From Nostoc sp. MS1 (lineage in GTDB: Bacteria > Cyanobacteriota > Cyanobacteriia > Cyanobacteriales > Nostocaceae): a stretch of DNA of 64,000 bases. The notes beneath the pieces are model-generated. The model had not been told where the DNA came from. It saw nothing but the letters and a program-made list of their open reading frames with translations, and made no database searches. The stretch spans positions 5,391,501 to 5,455,500 of the forward strand of contig NZ_AP023441.1 in assembly GCF_019976755.1 (NCBI RefSeq), given 5' to 3'. A program made the translations under genes and the position numbers. Positions 12,501-19,150 of the stretch are shown in pieces (position 1 is the stretch's first letter; every line of letters starts with the position of its first letter).

Positions 12501-15500
12501 CTACCGCCATCAACCATGCACCAACTATTACCTCTACTCCCAGTTTCTTTGCGACTGTCGGTGGTGCTGAACCGTACAAATATCAAGTCCAGGCAACTGA
12601 CACCGATGCAGGCGATATCATCACCTATAAATTGTTAGAAGCCCCGACAGGCATGATTATTAATGCCAGCAGTGGATTGTTGAATTGGGCAAATCCTGTT
12701 GCGGGTAACTACCAAGTGGTCGTGGCTGCCTTTGACAATCAAGGGTTAGGTGTAACTCAAGGTTATACCCTAGCCGCTAAAGTCAACAGTTTGCCTATTA
12801 TTCGTTCCACTGCACCACGTACAGATGCTACCCCTGGTGTTACCTACCGCTACGATATTCAAGCTAACGATCCTGATGGCGGCACGCTCACCTATACTTT
12901 AGACACAGAATCACAAAAACGCGGTATTACCGTCGATTCACTGGGCAGACTGAGTTGGACACCAACAGCCAATCAAGTCGGGACTTATCCCGTTATTGTC
13001 ACGATTTCCGACAATGCAGGTGGCAAAGTCACGCAAAACTTTAACTTAACCGTTGCCGCAGATACAACTGCCCCGCAAATCAACTTAATTCGTAGCACTA
13101 ATATTGCTAACAAAGGCGACGAAATTTTCTTCCAAGTCAAAGCTACCGATAATATTGGCATCGCAAATCTGCAATTACTGATTGACAATAAGCCTGTTTT
13201 AGTCGATGCCAATGGTATAGCGAGATTAACTACTACTAGTTTAGGGACGATCTCTGCCAAGGCGATCGCTACTGACTTGGCTGGCAACAATGCCCAAGCA
13301 ACTACTATCGTCCTTATCCTCGACCCCACAGATACGGAAGCACCAACTGTCAAGCTAGATTTATCAACAATTCCTGATACTATCACTGCCCCTATAGATA
13401 TTCGTGGCCAGGTGAGTGACTCCAACCTGCTGTACTACACGCTGGAAGTTGCGCCTGTAGATGGCAGTGCGCCATTTAAGGAGGTATTTCGAGGTACACA
13501 AGCAGTTATAGATGGAGTCTTAGGTAAGTTTGACCCTTCAGTACTGCCCAATGATACTTACGTTTTACGTTTAACTGCTTATGATGCTGGTAATCATCAG
13601 AGTAGTGTGCAAACAACTAGCAGCATCACAGGGAATTTCAAGTTGGGTAACTTCCAAGTCTCGTTTACAGATTTAGAAATTCCTGTCAACGGCATTCCCA
13701 TTATTCTGACTCGAACTTACGATACCTTCAACAGCAACACCAAAGATGACTTTGGTTATGGCTGGCGTATGGAGTTCCGCGATACCGACTTGCGGACGAA
13801 CTTACCAAAAGATGAACTTTATGAAGAGATAGGCATTCGTACAATTGGTTTTGATGCAGGTACTCAAGTCTACATCACACTGCCAGGAAGAAAACGCGAA
13901 CGTTTTACCTTTCAGCCCCGAGGCTACTTGTTACCCGGATTGTACCAACCAGGATTTGTTGCTGATAAAGGTGTTGCTAGCACCTTAACAGTAGCCTCTT
14001 CTGTGCTAATTAAAGGCACAAATGACCAGTTTTATGGGTTCAATGGGGGTGCTTACAATCCTGCTGATACAGATTACGGTTTTGGTGGTTACTATATCCT
14101 CACTACTAAAGAGGGAATCGTCTATCAAATTAATGCCCAGACTGGTGATATTGATAAAATTACCGACACCAATGGCAATCAGCTAACTTTCACTGATGGA
14201 GGAATTAGTAGCAGTACAGGACAAAAGATCACCTTTGAACGCAATAATTATGGGCAAATTGCCACAGTTACTGACCCATTGGGTAAGGTTATTCGTTATG
14301 AATACGATACTCAGGGAAATTTAGTCACGGTTACAGATCGAGAAAACAACAAAACTCAGTTTGAGTACAAAAATGAGCAACCACACTATTTAGATAAGAT
14401 TATCGATCCTTTGAAACGTGTGGGGGTCAAAAATGAATATGACGAGCAAGGACGGTTAGTTAAGTTAATAGATGCAGCAGGAAACCCTGTACAGTTTGTT
14501 TATGACCCCGAAAACTCTCTTCAAACAATCAAAGATGGACTAGGTAACCCCACTACTTATGAATATGACAGTCGGGGAAATATTGTTAGAGAAGTTGATG
14601 CTTTAGGTGGGTTAACACAGAGAACTTTTGATGAAAGAAATAACTTACTAACTGAAACAGATTCTGAAGGTCATAAAACGACTTATACTTATGACATCAG
14701 TGGCAATGTTCTTACGAAAGTTGATGCACTAGGAAATATTAGTCGTTATACCTACAATAGCTTTAACAAACCCCTCACAGAAACAGACCCTCTAGGTAAT
14801 ACCTCAACCTACACCTATGACAGTCGAGGTAACTTGTTATCTAAAACTGATGCAGCAGGTCATCTTACGCAACTTAAGTATGACCAAGGAGGACAGCTGC
14901 TCTCTGTTACGGATGCAGGGGGAAATCTCATTAGCTTTGAATATGATCGCTTTGGTCATGTAACTCGTCAAGTTGATACTTTAGGTAATGCTACTACTTA
15001 TACATATGACAGCAACGGTAATGAACTGACAGAAACAAGCCTAGTAAGCACTAGCTCAGGTCTACGCACCTTGGTGACAACTAAGACTTACAATGCTAAT
15101 GGTCTAATCACATCTATTACAGATCCAGAAGGTCACAAGACTCAAACTGAATACGATGCGTTAAGTCATAAGACTGTTAAAATTGATGCCTTGAACCGTC
15201 GGACTGAGTATAAGTATGATGATAAAGGTCAATTGATTGAGGTGATTTACGCTGATAAAACTTCTGAAAAGATTACCTATGATGCGGCTGGACACCAAAT
15301 TGCGAAAACCGACCGGGGCGATCGCACGACTCGCTTCACCTACGATGCTTTAGGTCGGCTGATTGCAACTATTTATCCAGATGCAACGCCTGATGACCTG
15401 ACAGATAACCCCAGAACTCGTCTGGAATACAATAAAATCGGTAAAGTCGTTGCTCAGATTGATGAACGAAACAATCGCACTCAATATACATACGATGCCG

Positions 15501-17890
15501 CAGGACAAATAATTAGCATTCGTGATGCTTTAGGAAACGAAACTCGTTATACTTATGATGCTGTTGGGCATCAAATTAGTCAGACGGACGCGCTCAATCA
15601 TACGACTAAATACAGTTATGATGCGATCAATAATTTAGTGCAGACTAGCTTTGCTGATGGTACAAGCATAGTTGATACTTACGATATCTTAGGACATAAA
15701 ACAGCTACGACTGATCAAGCTGGATTTACAACCCGTTATGAATATGATGTATTAGGTCGCCTCACAGCAGTTGTTGATCCTCTAAAAGGGCGTACTGTTT
15801 ATGGTTATGATGAACCTGTATATGCCTACGATGAAGAAGGTGCAGGGAACTTAATTCGCCAAACTGATGCTAATGGACACACAACCACTTACGAATATGA
15901 TGCGCTAGGTCATCGTCTGGCTACTGTAAAACCTTTAGGTCAGCGAGCAAGTTTTACTTATGATCCAGTTGGCAATCTTTTAAGTAACACTGACTTCAAT
16001 GGTAAGACCATTACTTATCAGTATGACAGTAATAACCGACTGATTAAAGAACAATTTTCTGACAATACTAATGTTAGCTACACTTATACACCTACTGGAA
16101 AGATTGCCTCGATTACAGATAGTAATGGTGTAACGAAATATATATATGATGCACGAGACCATTTACTAACTGTATCTGAATCTGATGGGCAACAGATCCA
16201 ATATACCTATGACCTAGCTGGCAATCGGACTGCTGTTATTACTTCCTCAAATACAACCAGTTACACTTATGATGCTCTTAATCGTTTGTCAACAGTAATA
16301 TCTCCTGATTTTAAAACTACTAAATATACTTATGATGCTGTAAGTAATTTGATTAAGACTGAACTTCCTAACAATATTGTAGAAACTCGTGCTTATGACA
16401 GTTTGAATCGATTGATATCACTGGAAAATGTGGGAGCATCTGGATTGATTTCTAGCTATCATTACACTCTAGATGCCGTTGGCGATCGCACTCTCGTTGA
16501 AGAAAGTGGAGGTCGTAAAGTTCATTATATTTATGATGCCTCACATCGACTCACTCAAGAAGAAATTACTAATCCTAGTAGCAGCACACGGACTATTAAA
16601 TACACTTATGATCCAGTAGGAAATCGCCTTTCTCGAAATGACTCAGTTGCCGGACTAAGCATCTACACTTATGACCACAACGACCAATTATTGACTGAAG
16701 TTGTAGGCAATCAAACAACTCAATATACTTATGACAATAACGGTAATACACTCTCTAGGATTAAGAACGCTACTGACAAAGCAACGTATCACTGGGATGA
16801 CCAAAATCGTCTGATAAGTGCTGATGTCATCACAACTACGGGAACCCATCATTCAGAGTATCGCTACAACTCAAGTGGCATTCGTATTGGCTCTGTAGTA
16901 GATGGTAAAGAAACCCGCTATTTAGTGGATACTAACCGTCCCTATGCTGAGGTTATAGAAGAATACACACCAGACAAAACTACCATAGCATCTTACGTTT
17001 ATGGACATGATCTAATCTCTCAAACTGGAAACAATCAGCAGTCTTTTTACCTTTATGATGGACACAGTGGAGTAAGGTTGCTGACAAATACCACAGGCGT
17101 TGTTACTGACACATACACATACGATGCTTATGGCAATTTATTGCAATCTACTGGCACAACTCAAAATAGCTACCTTTACCAAGGAGAGCAAAACGATTCT
17201 AACCTTAATTGGCAGTATCTGCGGGCACGATATTACAATCCGAATCTAGGGCGCTTCACCAGCGTAGATCCTTTTGAGGGCTTACTGGTAAGTCCCATTA
17301 GCCTTAACAAATATTTGTATGCTCATGCGAATCCCTTAACTTTTGTCGATCCTTCAGGACAAACACCTCTAACAGATTTCTTGAGATTGGCTTTAAGATT
17401 TGGTCTTCTGAGTCCATTTCAGGCATTACCTTGGATCTTCGGCAGTATTGCTCATCGTGCAATCCAAGCAGATATCTTATTGCAGTTTCCACCTCCTCAA
17501 GGATTAGTAGAAGTGCCAATCCCAGGGGGAAGAATAGATGTTTTCATCCTACCAAATAACGTTTATGAAATTAAACCTCTTGGTGGTGTAGTAGATCCTA
17601 ATGAACAACTGGATAGATATACAAGCGGAGTAATTACAGGTGGAGCACTTGCAGGTTTATTGCTAGTTAGAGGAAGCTATCCATTCAACAGCACAATTAA
17701 TATTCCTCTAATCGTTGGTATTTCACTGCATTACTATTTAGAGGAACCGGGCATTATTTTATATGATCCATTCATTAATTCAACTGGAATTGCTATTTTT
17801 GTGGCTACTGTAGCAACAATAGCAATATCTTCAATCGAGCTTGATTTTAGTATTGCAGGTTTAACAGCATCCTTAGGTTTTGCTTTTTAA
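2..17890 (+). CDS. Giant cadherin/PPC/vWA/RHS-repeat surface or toxin protein (5'-partial)
   Basis: The frame is open from base 2, so the gene starts upstream of the window; the first ATG in it (404) lies inside a repeat and is not a start. About 5960 residues are visible. In order: cadherin-like and He_PIG-type putative Ig repeats (2-1960), a less clear segment (1960-2790), two further Ig repeats (to 3230), about twenty PPC-like beta domains of ~100 residues (3230-9640), another Ig repeat, a vWA domain with an intact DxSxS MIDAS inside an SdrD_B-like module (10070-10990), seven more Ig repeats (11050-13060), bacterial-Ig-like segments, then an RHS/YD-repeat shell (13640-17350) ending in the RHS core (RARYYNPNLGRF, DPSGQ). 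The tail from 17350 is unrelated to the repeats and contains GRIDVF...YEIKP, a D-ExK pattern of PD-(D/E)XK nucleases. By family knowledge, RHS shells enclose a variable C-terminal toxin; toxin activity and secretion route here are inferred. No export signal can be judged because the N-terminus is missing. Confidence 0.93.
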   Translation: MIGTFTTTDIDVADTHTYSLVNGEGDTDNTAFVIVDSQLKIKKSPDFETKSAYSIRVRTTDAGGLFFDKAFNITITNVNEAPTALNLSNEAIAENVVANSIIGTFTTTEPDVGDTHTYSFVSGEGDTDNTAFTILGNELRIKQSPNFEVKSNYSIRVRTTDAGGLFFDKAFNITITNVNEAPIIEAIANQNINEQTPFAFTIKATDPESDPLTYTLDSSVPSGVNLDSTTGLLTWTPLETQGPGSYPITIRVTDGKLADFRTFTINVAEVNTAPVLANIGNKTITLGETLSFIVTANDSDSPANSLSFFIDDGAPTTTKLDTIKGTFAWTPTTVGIYPITIRVKDNGNPVLEDFETIQIQVIAPNLPPTDITLNPATISENVTSGSVVGTLNTVDPNGNDNFTYALVSGIGDSNNNQFIIDGNQVKLKFSPDFETKSTYTIRVKTTDSTGLSLEKALTINIADVNESPTNIILSNAAIAENSANNTLIGTFSSIDPDVADSFTYSLVNDAGGRFAIASGTNQIIVANSSLLNFEQANSHTIRVKTTDKGGLSFEKNLTISITNINEAPFFTSTPINNGEVGSPYQYLITTGDPENDSRILSATNLPSWLTLSNNQNGTAVLSGNPGIGNAGIYTIPLVVTDAGGLSNTQTFLLSVGAVLRERTNFSPELTTNLLISQQPQILSFKVVPSFDLGDTDSIKDAFEVALVDSQGNSLVHTITSNRDSFFNITEGLNPATAAGTNYDPITQTVKVNLTGITPNTNGRLVFRLVNNDSDIASYVSIKEINLNDAPPGTLAPLSSVGDTPFLSSSLNINKVEDVTPSIQLQYQRTSFNEETKLLYADVEVKNIGSYGINAPLVVVVKNISDPSVQLRNIDGYTPDGLPYYNFSELIPGGKLNPQQVSSDRSFAFFNPSQVQFTYDVAVLSVLNQNPVIQTQPVLEVIGGQPYKYDVNATDPDQDPLTYQLLVAPQGLGINADTGLIEWNTNVANIGNHNISIRVSDGLGGVTQQTYTLAVIDRPPNRPPIFTSTPVVDAAINQPYKYDADAIDPDQDPLTYSLVLGPDGMKVNPTTGVVEWTPPPVLTLGDTVIGRISIPGDVDEFTITGVAGQRLYIDPLQSSGDYYRWQFKVYSPSGLLVNDSRLDDNKLLNLAENGNYRIVLRTDGDMVGTYGFRVIDQNLVPIVPLDTVIQDKLSPGSQDQLYRFTGSQGQKLFFDKLSDDGNLDWVLYNASNQVVTYNGNFDDIEIDLPVAGEYTLAVRGREAFTSSVNYSFSIITPEIVTTPLNLGSVITGAIAEKGEQDHYTFIAKAGQQLWYDALDGDRLTVNIYDPQGRNIGLYNRDSRSDTGVDYLALTVDGTYKLVIDGDGETTGNYKFRLLDRDAASTVDLDKDIIGTIDQNGLGSTLYRFNITGGSKYLYFDTQAGSSPNQWLVYKPNGQYITGTSINNDQEFFLDIGEYLLVMQGNGAADTNYKVRIITPELTTAALTIGNTVSSNISEKGEQDTYTFTGTAGQQLFYDALASDYLQVRLYDPTGREIFNRDSRYDVGTDGGLVLSVNGTYKVVVDGNGEGTGNYSFRFLDRATAPLVNLDTDITGTLDNSIGSKLYRFNITGGSKYLYIDGQTGSSANQWLVYKPNGEYVTSTSINNDREFSLDTGEYLLVMQGNGGSDLNYKVRIITPELTTAALTIGNTVSGNISEKGEQDTYTFTGTAGQQLFYDALASDYLQVRLYDPTGREIFNRDSRYDVGTDGGLVLSVNGTYKVVVDGNGEGTGNYSFRFLDRATAPLVNLDTDITGTLDNSIGSKLYRFNITGGSKRLNFDSQAGVYLNSWILYAQNGQYVNSNSLSGDRELTLASGEYLLVIQGNGASDRNYNLQIKTLQTFTPTPLNDATLTLGNTVSGTISQAGGQKSYSFTGTAGQQLFYDALASDYLQVRLYDPTGREIFNRDSRYDLGTDSGLVLSTNGTYRVVVDSYGTATGNYNFRFLDKAAAPVVNLDTDITGTLDNSIGSRLYRFNITDGSKYLYIDGQAGTYYNNWIIYAPNGQYITSTYIYDDREFSAGVGEYLLVMQGNGATDLNYKLRIVTPEFTTAALTLGNTVTGSISEKGEQDTYTFTGTAGQQLFYDALASESFRVRMYDPTGREIFNADSRNDVGTNGGLVLSMNGTYKVVIGSDGEGTGNYSFRFLDKAAAPVVNLDTDITGTLDNSIGSRLYRFNITGGSKYLYIDGQAGTYYNNWIIYAPNGQYITSTYIYDDREFSAGVGEYLLVMQGNGATDLNYKLRIVTPEFTTAALTLGNTVTGSISEKGEQDTYTFTGTAGQQLFYDALASESFRVRMYDPTGREIFNADSRNDVGTNGGLVLSMNGTYKVVIGSDGEGTGNYSFRFLDKAAAPVVNLDTDITGTLDNSIGSRLYRFNITGGSKYLYIDGQAGTYYNNWIIYAPNGQYITSTYIYDDREFSAGVGEYLLVMQGNGATDLNYKLRIVTPEFTTAALTLGNTVTGSISEKGEQDTYTFTGTAGQQLFYDALGGDYFRLQLFDPTGREIYNADSRNDRGTNDGLVLSMNGTYKLVVDGNVSYGNGEATGNYNFRLLDKAVATPVIFNTDTSGTFDSAGIGSKLYRFNAQAGQHFYLDTAIGQYPNSWIIYGTGGQYIGSGYLQEGYSNNDYEFDVPTTGEYLLVMQGNGAANTNYKFYLTSPQFDYANLPLGSLVSGNIATRGEQDIYTFAGTVGQQIFLDAIATNPNLKAKLYSPTNVLVADRDINSDWSPVNLGEDGTYRLIIDGVGTTTGNYSFIVSDRTAAPTLTLSNTITGSLTPGNQTDLYQFNGKQGQILNFDLNAVTWVGANWTFYDPSGKAIKTPVANSPDFKATLAADGIYTLAIAGNSTTSVNYSFIVTDNSTTPVTNSGLGTLQTGTLNTGQVIDYNFTATAGTKILFDSLDNNYNNWQIRARLIKPDGTYVFSDYDTHYDSDPILLEQTGDYKLQIFGYYNTTIGSYKFKLLELANGLKPGVNYLELGGVVAGSLNNLEEKIYTFNGTNGLRLMFNSMTGDNNVNAVVYDPNGNIVSSVSSLYWNADSNPYTLTQPGWYSLVLRNQQNTASNFSFQLLELDAAPEISFNLPNTFSLPSGQQSQVYKVKAKAGERLYFDVISTNGIDGNSLWKLYGVGNNLLFDQYQGSNAEVVIPYTGEYNLLIQGSYNTNKIDSSFQVTRHSTTTRDIIIPSNGKSSGGGEGTLGLFNVKLAAKDPAGATAIQDYQIRVVPDPENGNPVIISTPQTKYGLDQEAYRYQLKSVDPDNDALFYRLVDAPLGASINGDTGELLWFPTSGVKNGDKATFKVEVSDRRGGYDRQNFEVQVYGALGKIQGAVFDDLNSNGIRDTKLFSGDNPIVVFAVDTSGSTAAPFYGKGQYKNVKTVLDAQVQAVLTFMDAVVAQGLGDKLKIGLLPFTNTAVIQDMDLVTPGTQPYTTALADKNNNGIADIKEILKTYTSNGSSRFTPVLETIDTLLGTVSGNPNLIFMSDGYGALDAVKAAQVAADIKARGGSVTAFAIGQYATVETLDKVDPNALQVLEFDELFDIFSGFDPRYATEPLKENVSVYLDLNNNGVLDSGEPVQITQKDTSESTLGTTKYQFTFDGLEPETYTVREVVPSGYVQTLPSSNKGWTDTVTTVGEKFIHLFGVGKVREPANEDPFFITNPADLTQLKAGQTLLYRANAVDPNADPVTYSLVLAPKGATVDAKTGTVVWTPTKAQVDQFYKELKENKARLDAIGRGYAAETTAKFNILLTANDGRGGKALQYVNVEVLADNNAPIFTSTLPADTQPQVGKVFQYQATATDPDGDAISFALVNAPTGVTITNDGLLKWTPVASQLGDRTFQIQVKDNKGGEALQTIKATVVNPQPNRLPTITSVPRTSARPSTPYFYEIIASDPDGDSLTYTLTTKPEGLTIKDNVITWNPQPQQSGANNVKLRVSDSQGGFIEQSFSINVTNQITNRPPAITSAPNLVTNLQKQYQYNLTGNDPDNDQLFWSLDQAPDGMVIDTNTGALRWQPKATQIGDFAVAIRLTDNYGAYTVQEYSLKATGVNTPPQILSTPITKAAQNQAYTYQVVANDPENEPLTYSLGAKPTGMVIDGKTGLIQWTATSNQTGSQQIEVIVRDAQGAASQQTYTLQVVTTAINHAPTITSTPSFFATVGGAEPYKYQVQATDTDAGDIITYKLLEAPTGMIINASSGLLNWANPVAGNYQVVVAAFDNQGLGVTQGYTLAAKVNSLPIIRSTAPRTDATPGVTYRYDIQANDPDGGTLTYTLDTESQKRGITVDSLGRLSWTPTANQVGTYPVIVTISDNAGGKVTQNFNLTVAADTTAPQINLIRSTNIANKGDEIFFQVKATDNIGIANLQLLIDNKPVLVDANGIARLTTTSLGTISAKAIATDLAGNNAQATTIVLILDPTDTEAPTVKLDLSTIPDTITAPIDIRGQVSDSNLLYYTLEVAPVDGSAPFKEVFRGTQAVIDGVLGKFDPSVLPNDTYVLRLTAYDAGNHQSSVQTTSSITGNFKLGNFQVSFTDLEIPVNGIPIILTRTYDTFNSNTKDDFGYGWRMEFRDTDLRTNLPKDELYEEIGIRTIGFDAGTQVYITLPGRKRERFTFQPRGYLLPGLYQPGFVADKGVASTLTVASSVLIKGTNDQFYGFNGGAYNPADTDYGFGGYYILTTKEGIVYQINAQTGDIDKITDTNGNQLTFTDGGISSSTGQKITFERNNYGQIATVTDPLGKVIRYEYDTQGNLVTVTDRENNKTQFEYKNEQPHYLDKIIDPLKRVGVKNEYDEQGRLVKLIDAAGNPVQFVYDPENSLQTIKDGLGNPTTYEYDSRGNIVREVDALGGLTQRTFDERNNLLTETDSEGHKTTYTYDISGNVLTKVDALGNISRYTYNSFNKPLTETDPLGNTSTYTYDSRGNLLSKTDAAGHLTQLKYDQGGQLLSVTDAGGNLISFEYDRFGHVTRQVDTLGNATTYTYDSNGNELTETSLVSTSSGLRTLVTTKTYNANGLITSITDPEGHKTQTEYDALSHKTVKIDALNRRTEYKYDDKGQLIEVIYADKTSEKITYDAAGHQIAKTDRGDRTTRFTYDALGRLIATIYPDATPDDLTDNPRTRLEYNKIGKVVAQIDERNNRTQYTYDAAGQIISIRDALGNETRYTYDAVGHQISQTDALNHTTKYSYDAINNLVQTSFADGTSIVDTYDILGHKTATTDQAGFTTRYEYDVLGRLTAVVDPLKGRTVYGYDEPVYAYDEEGAGNLIRQTDANGHTTTYEYDALGHRLATVKPLGQRASFTYDPVGNLLSNTDFNGKTITYQYDSNNRLIKEQFSDNTNVSYTYTPTGKIASITDSNGVTKYIYDARDHLLTVSESDGQQIQYTYDLAGNRTAVITSSNTTSYTYDALNRLSTVISPDFKTTKYTYDAVSNLIKTELPNNIVETRAYDSLNRLISLENVGASGLISSYHYTLDAVGDRTLVEESGGRKVHYIYDASHRLTQEEITNPSSSTRTIKYTYDPVGNRLSRNDSVAGLSIYTYDHNDQLLTEVVGNQTTQYTYDNNGNTLSRIKNATDKATYHWDDQNRLISADVITTTGTHHSEYRYNSSGIRIGSVVDGKETRYLVDTNRPYAEVIEEYTPDKTTIASYVYGHDLISQTGNNQQSFYLYDGHSGVRLLTNTTGVVTDTYTYDAYGNLLQSTGTTQNSYLYQGEQNDSNLNWQYLRARYYNPNLGRFTSVDPFEGLLVSPISLNKYLYAHANPLTFVDPSGQTPLTDFLRLALRFGLLSPFQALPWIFGSIAHRAIQADILLQFPPPQGLVEVPIPGGRIDVFILPNNVYEIKPLGGVVDPNEQLDRYTSGVITGGALAGLLLVRGSYPFNSTINIPLIVGISLHYYLEEPGIILYDPFINSTGIAIFVATVATIAISSIELDFSIAGLTASLGFAF
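4428..5426 (+). repeat. 600-bp tandem PPC-domain repeat, copies 1-2
   Basis: About 400 bp from 4428 recurs at 5028 with only a handful of substitutions; lines 4561-4800 and 5161-5400 read the same. The period is 600 bp, i.e. two 100-residue PPC-like domains, so the duplicated unit is a domain pair. After 5426 the second copy diverges. Confidence 0.85.
5938..7552 (+). repeat. 600-bp tandem PPC-domain repeat, nearly identical triplication
   Basis: Unit 5941-6540 and unit 6541-7140 differ at two positions that I can see (in the codons at about 6050 and 6084). The third copy from 7141 matches the second to about 7552 and then diverges. All copies stay in frame. Such identity across 1.6 kb points to recent duplication or gene conversion; short-read assemblies could collapse it. 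Confidence 0.9.
10070..10990 (+). other. vWA domain inserted into an SdrD_B-like module (coding sub-feature)
   Basis: GKIQGAVFDDLNSNGIRD (about 10070-10125) is the opening of an SdrD_B-type domain, and VSVYLDLNNNGVLDSGEPV (about 10770-10830) reads as its continuation. Between them sits a complete vWA domain: DTSGST for the MIDAS, a threonine in TSNGSSRFTP and FMSDG further on. A 12-residue EF-hand-like loop (DKNNNGIADIKE) lies within the vWA part. Three Asp/Asn-rich loops suggest calcium binding. The domain assignments are by motif; the insertion is what the order of motifs shows. Confidence 0.7.
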
Positions 17891-18288
17891 GAAATAAAAT
17901 CGATATACAGCAGATTCGAGGTTGATGAGGTACAGTAACCGATTGAACTTCAAGTTTGAAAACTACCTTCTGAAATTGGTGTACCTCATTTGTATCAAAT
18001 CCGTTTGCATTGGAATTATATCATCAAGTCCGGGTAATCACTTAGGATATAAGTTTTTGGTGAATAATTGCCTTTTCCCAATTACCAATTACCAGCCCCA
18101 ACAGATATGATAAGTATTCCACCGGATATGATATCACACCACTCTGCACAAATCGGGAAACCTGCCCATGCAAGTTGCGTAGATTAAAGGAGAGCAAATG
18201 ATTTATGTACACCGTGGGCTTTTTAACTAGGAAAACTTCAGGTAAATTTTAATTCTAAATTTAGAAAACATTAAAGTCACAAAAATTT
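17891..18288. other. Intergenic between giant RHS gene and candidate immunity gene
   Basis: No convincing gene. A 10-bp inverted repeat ATGAGGTACA / TGTACCTCAT sits at 17925-17934 and 17980-17989 and could form a stem with a 45-nt loop. A 62-residue open frame at 17922-18110 has no recognisable motif and I do not call it a gene. Confidence 0.5.
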
Positions 18289-18966
18289 ATGACTAATTAT
18301 TTAATAGATCATGTTCTCACAATTGCCAAGAAAAATTATTTTACTGAATTGTCATCATTGAACGCACATCCCAATGTTCGATATGTATTAGAACTTCCTT
18401 ACGATTACATATTATTTGAATTTTATGATGAGCTTTATAAAGTTATTTATAATACTGATACAGAAATTAACTATGAAGTTGCTAGGAATCCTGAAATGAA
18501 TCAAAAAGTTCGCCAATTAGGTCAAGAAAAAGAAAGTTTATTACAGCCATTATATTCTCATCCATCTGCCTATGATCGGTTTGGTTATCGTCATAGTTGT
18601 ATAGTTTATTTTCTAAGAATAAAAAAGCGTGAGTATTGGGTGATGGAACCAGGAAAACCTAAACCAATTGATATTGATATCATAGGATTAATGACTAATT
18701 TTTCTAACCAAGTAGAATGTAGTGTTAAATTTAAACAAAATTTAGAAAAAAATGTCAATGCTTATAAAAAAGTTTTAAATGACTGGCGTACTTGGGCCGA
18801 TAAAAATATGAAAATTAATGCTTTAAGTGAAATTGTATTCCAAGAAGATACAGTAAAAATTAATATTACATTTGAAAATGATTTTGAAGATTTCTTAGTC
18901 GTACTTATTGTTATGCTATATGAGACGCGAAAGAAAACATCTATTAATTTGATTCGCTTTGCTTAA
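18289..18966 (+). CDS. Unknown protein, candidate immunity protein for the RHS toxin
   Basis: A 225-residue cytoplasmic-looking protein without signal peptide or membrane segment; I do not recognise the family. It is rich in Asn, Lys, Tyr and acidic residues. Its base composition is strikingly AT-rich compared with the housekeeping genes of the window, a common trait of transferred toxin/immunity cargo. It is the first gene downstream of the giant RHS gene on the same strand, about 400 bp from its stop. Position after a variable RHS C-terminus makes an immunity role plausible by analogy with contact-dependent toxin loci, but nothing in the sequence proves this. No clear Shine-Dalgarno site precedes the ATG. 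Confidence 0.7.
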   Translation: MTNYLIDHVLTIAKKNYFTELSSLNAHPNVRYVLELPYDYILFEFYDELYKVIYNTDTEINYEVARNPEMNQKVRQLGQEKESLLQPLYSHPSAYDRFGYRHSCIVYFLRIKKREYWVMEPGKPKPIDIDIIGLMTNFSNQVECSVKFKQNLEKNVNAYKKVLNDWRTWADKNMKINALSEIVFQEDTVKINITFENDFEDFLVVLIVMLYETRKKTSINLIRFA

Positions 18967-19150
18967 AGTTAATAGATTGAGTGACAACGATATCTGGACT
19001 TGAATCTGAACTGAAGTGTTCGTGTGTTTAAAGTCTTTCTAGTCACATACTCAGTTTTTGTCAAAATATAAATATTTGGCATAAGTTAGATCGCGTATTT
19101 AACGAATAAAATACAGCACTTAATTATTAAGCCGAGTTAATTAAATTAAA

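Noticed and set aside
12985..13425. 146-residue antisense open frame
   Set aside because: It lies within the giant gene, opposite Ig repeats, with no start signal or recognisable motif.
404..17890. ATG at 404 as the start of the giant protein
   Set aside because: The same frame is open leftwards to base 2 and encodes a matching cadherin-like repeat, so the ATG is internal.
17922..18110. 62-residue open frame as immunity gene for the RHS tail
   Set aside because: It has no motif, covers an inverted repeat and lacks a start signal; the larger gene at 18289 is the better candidate.
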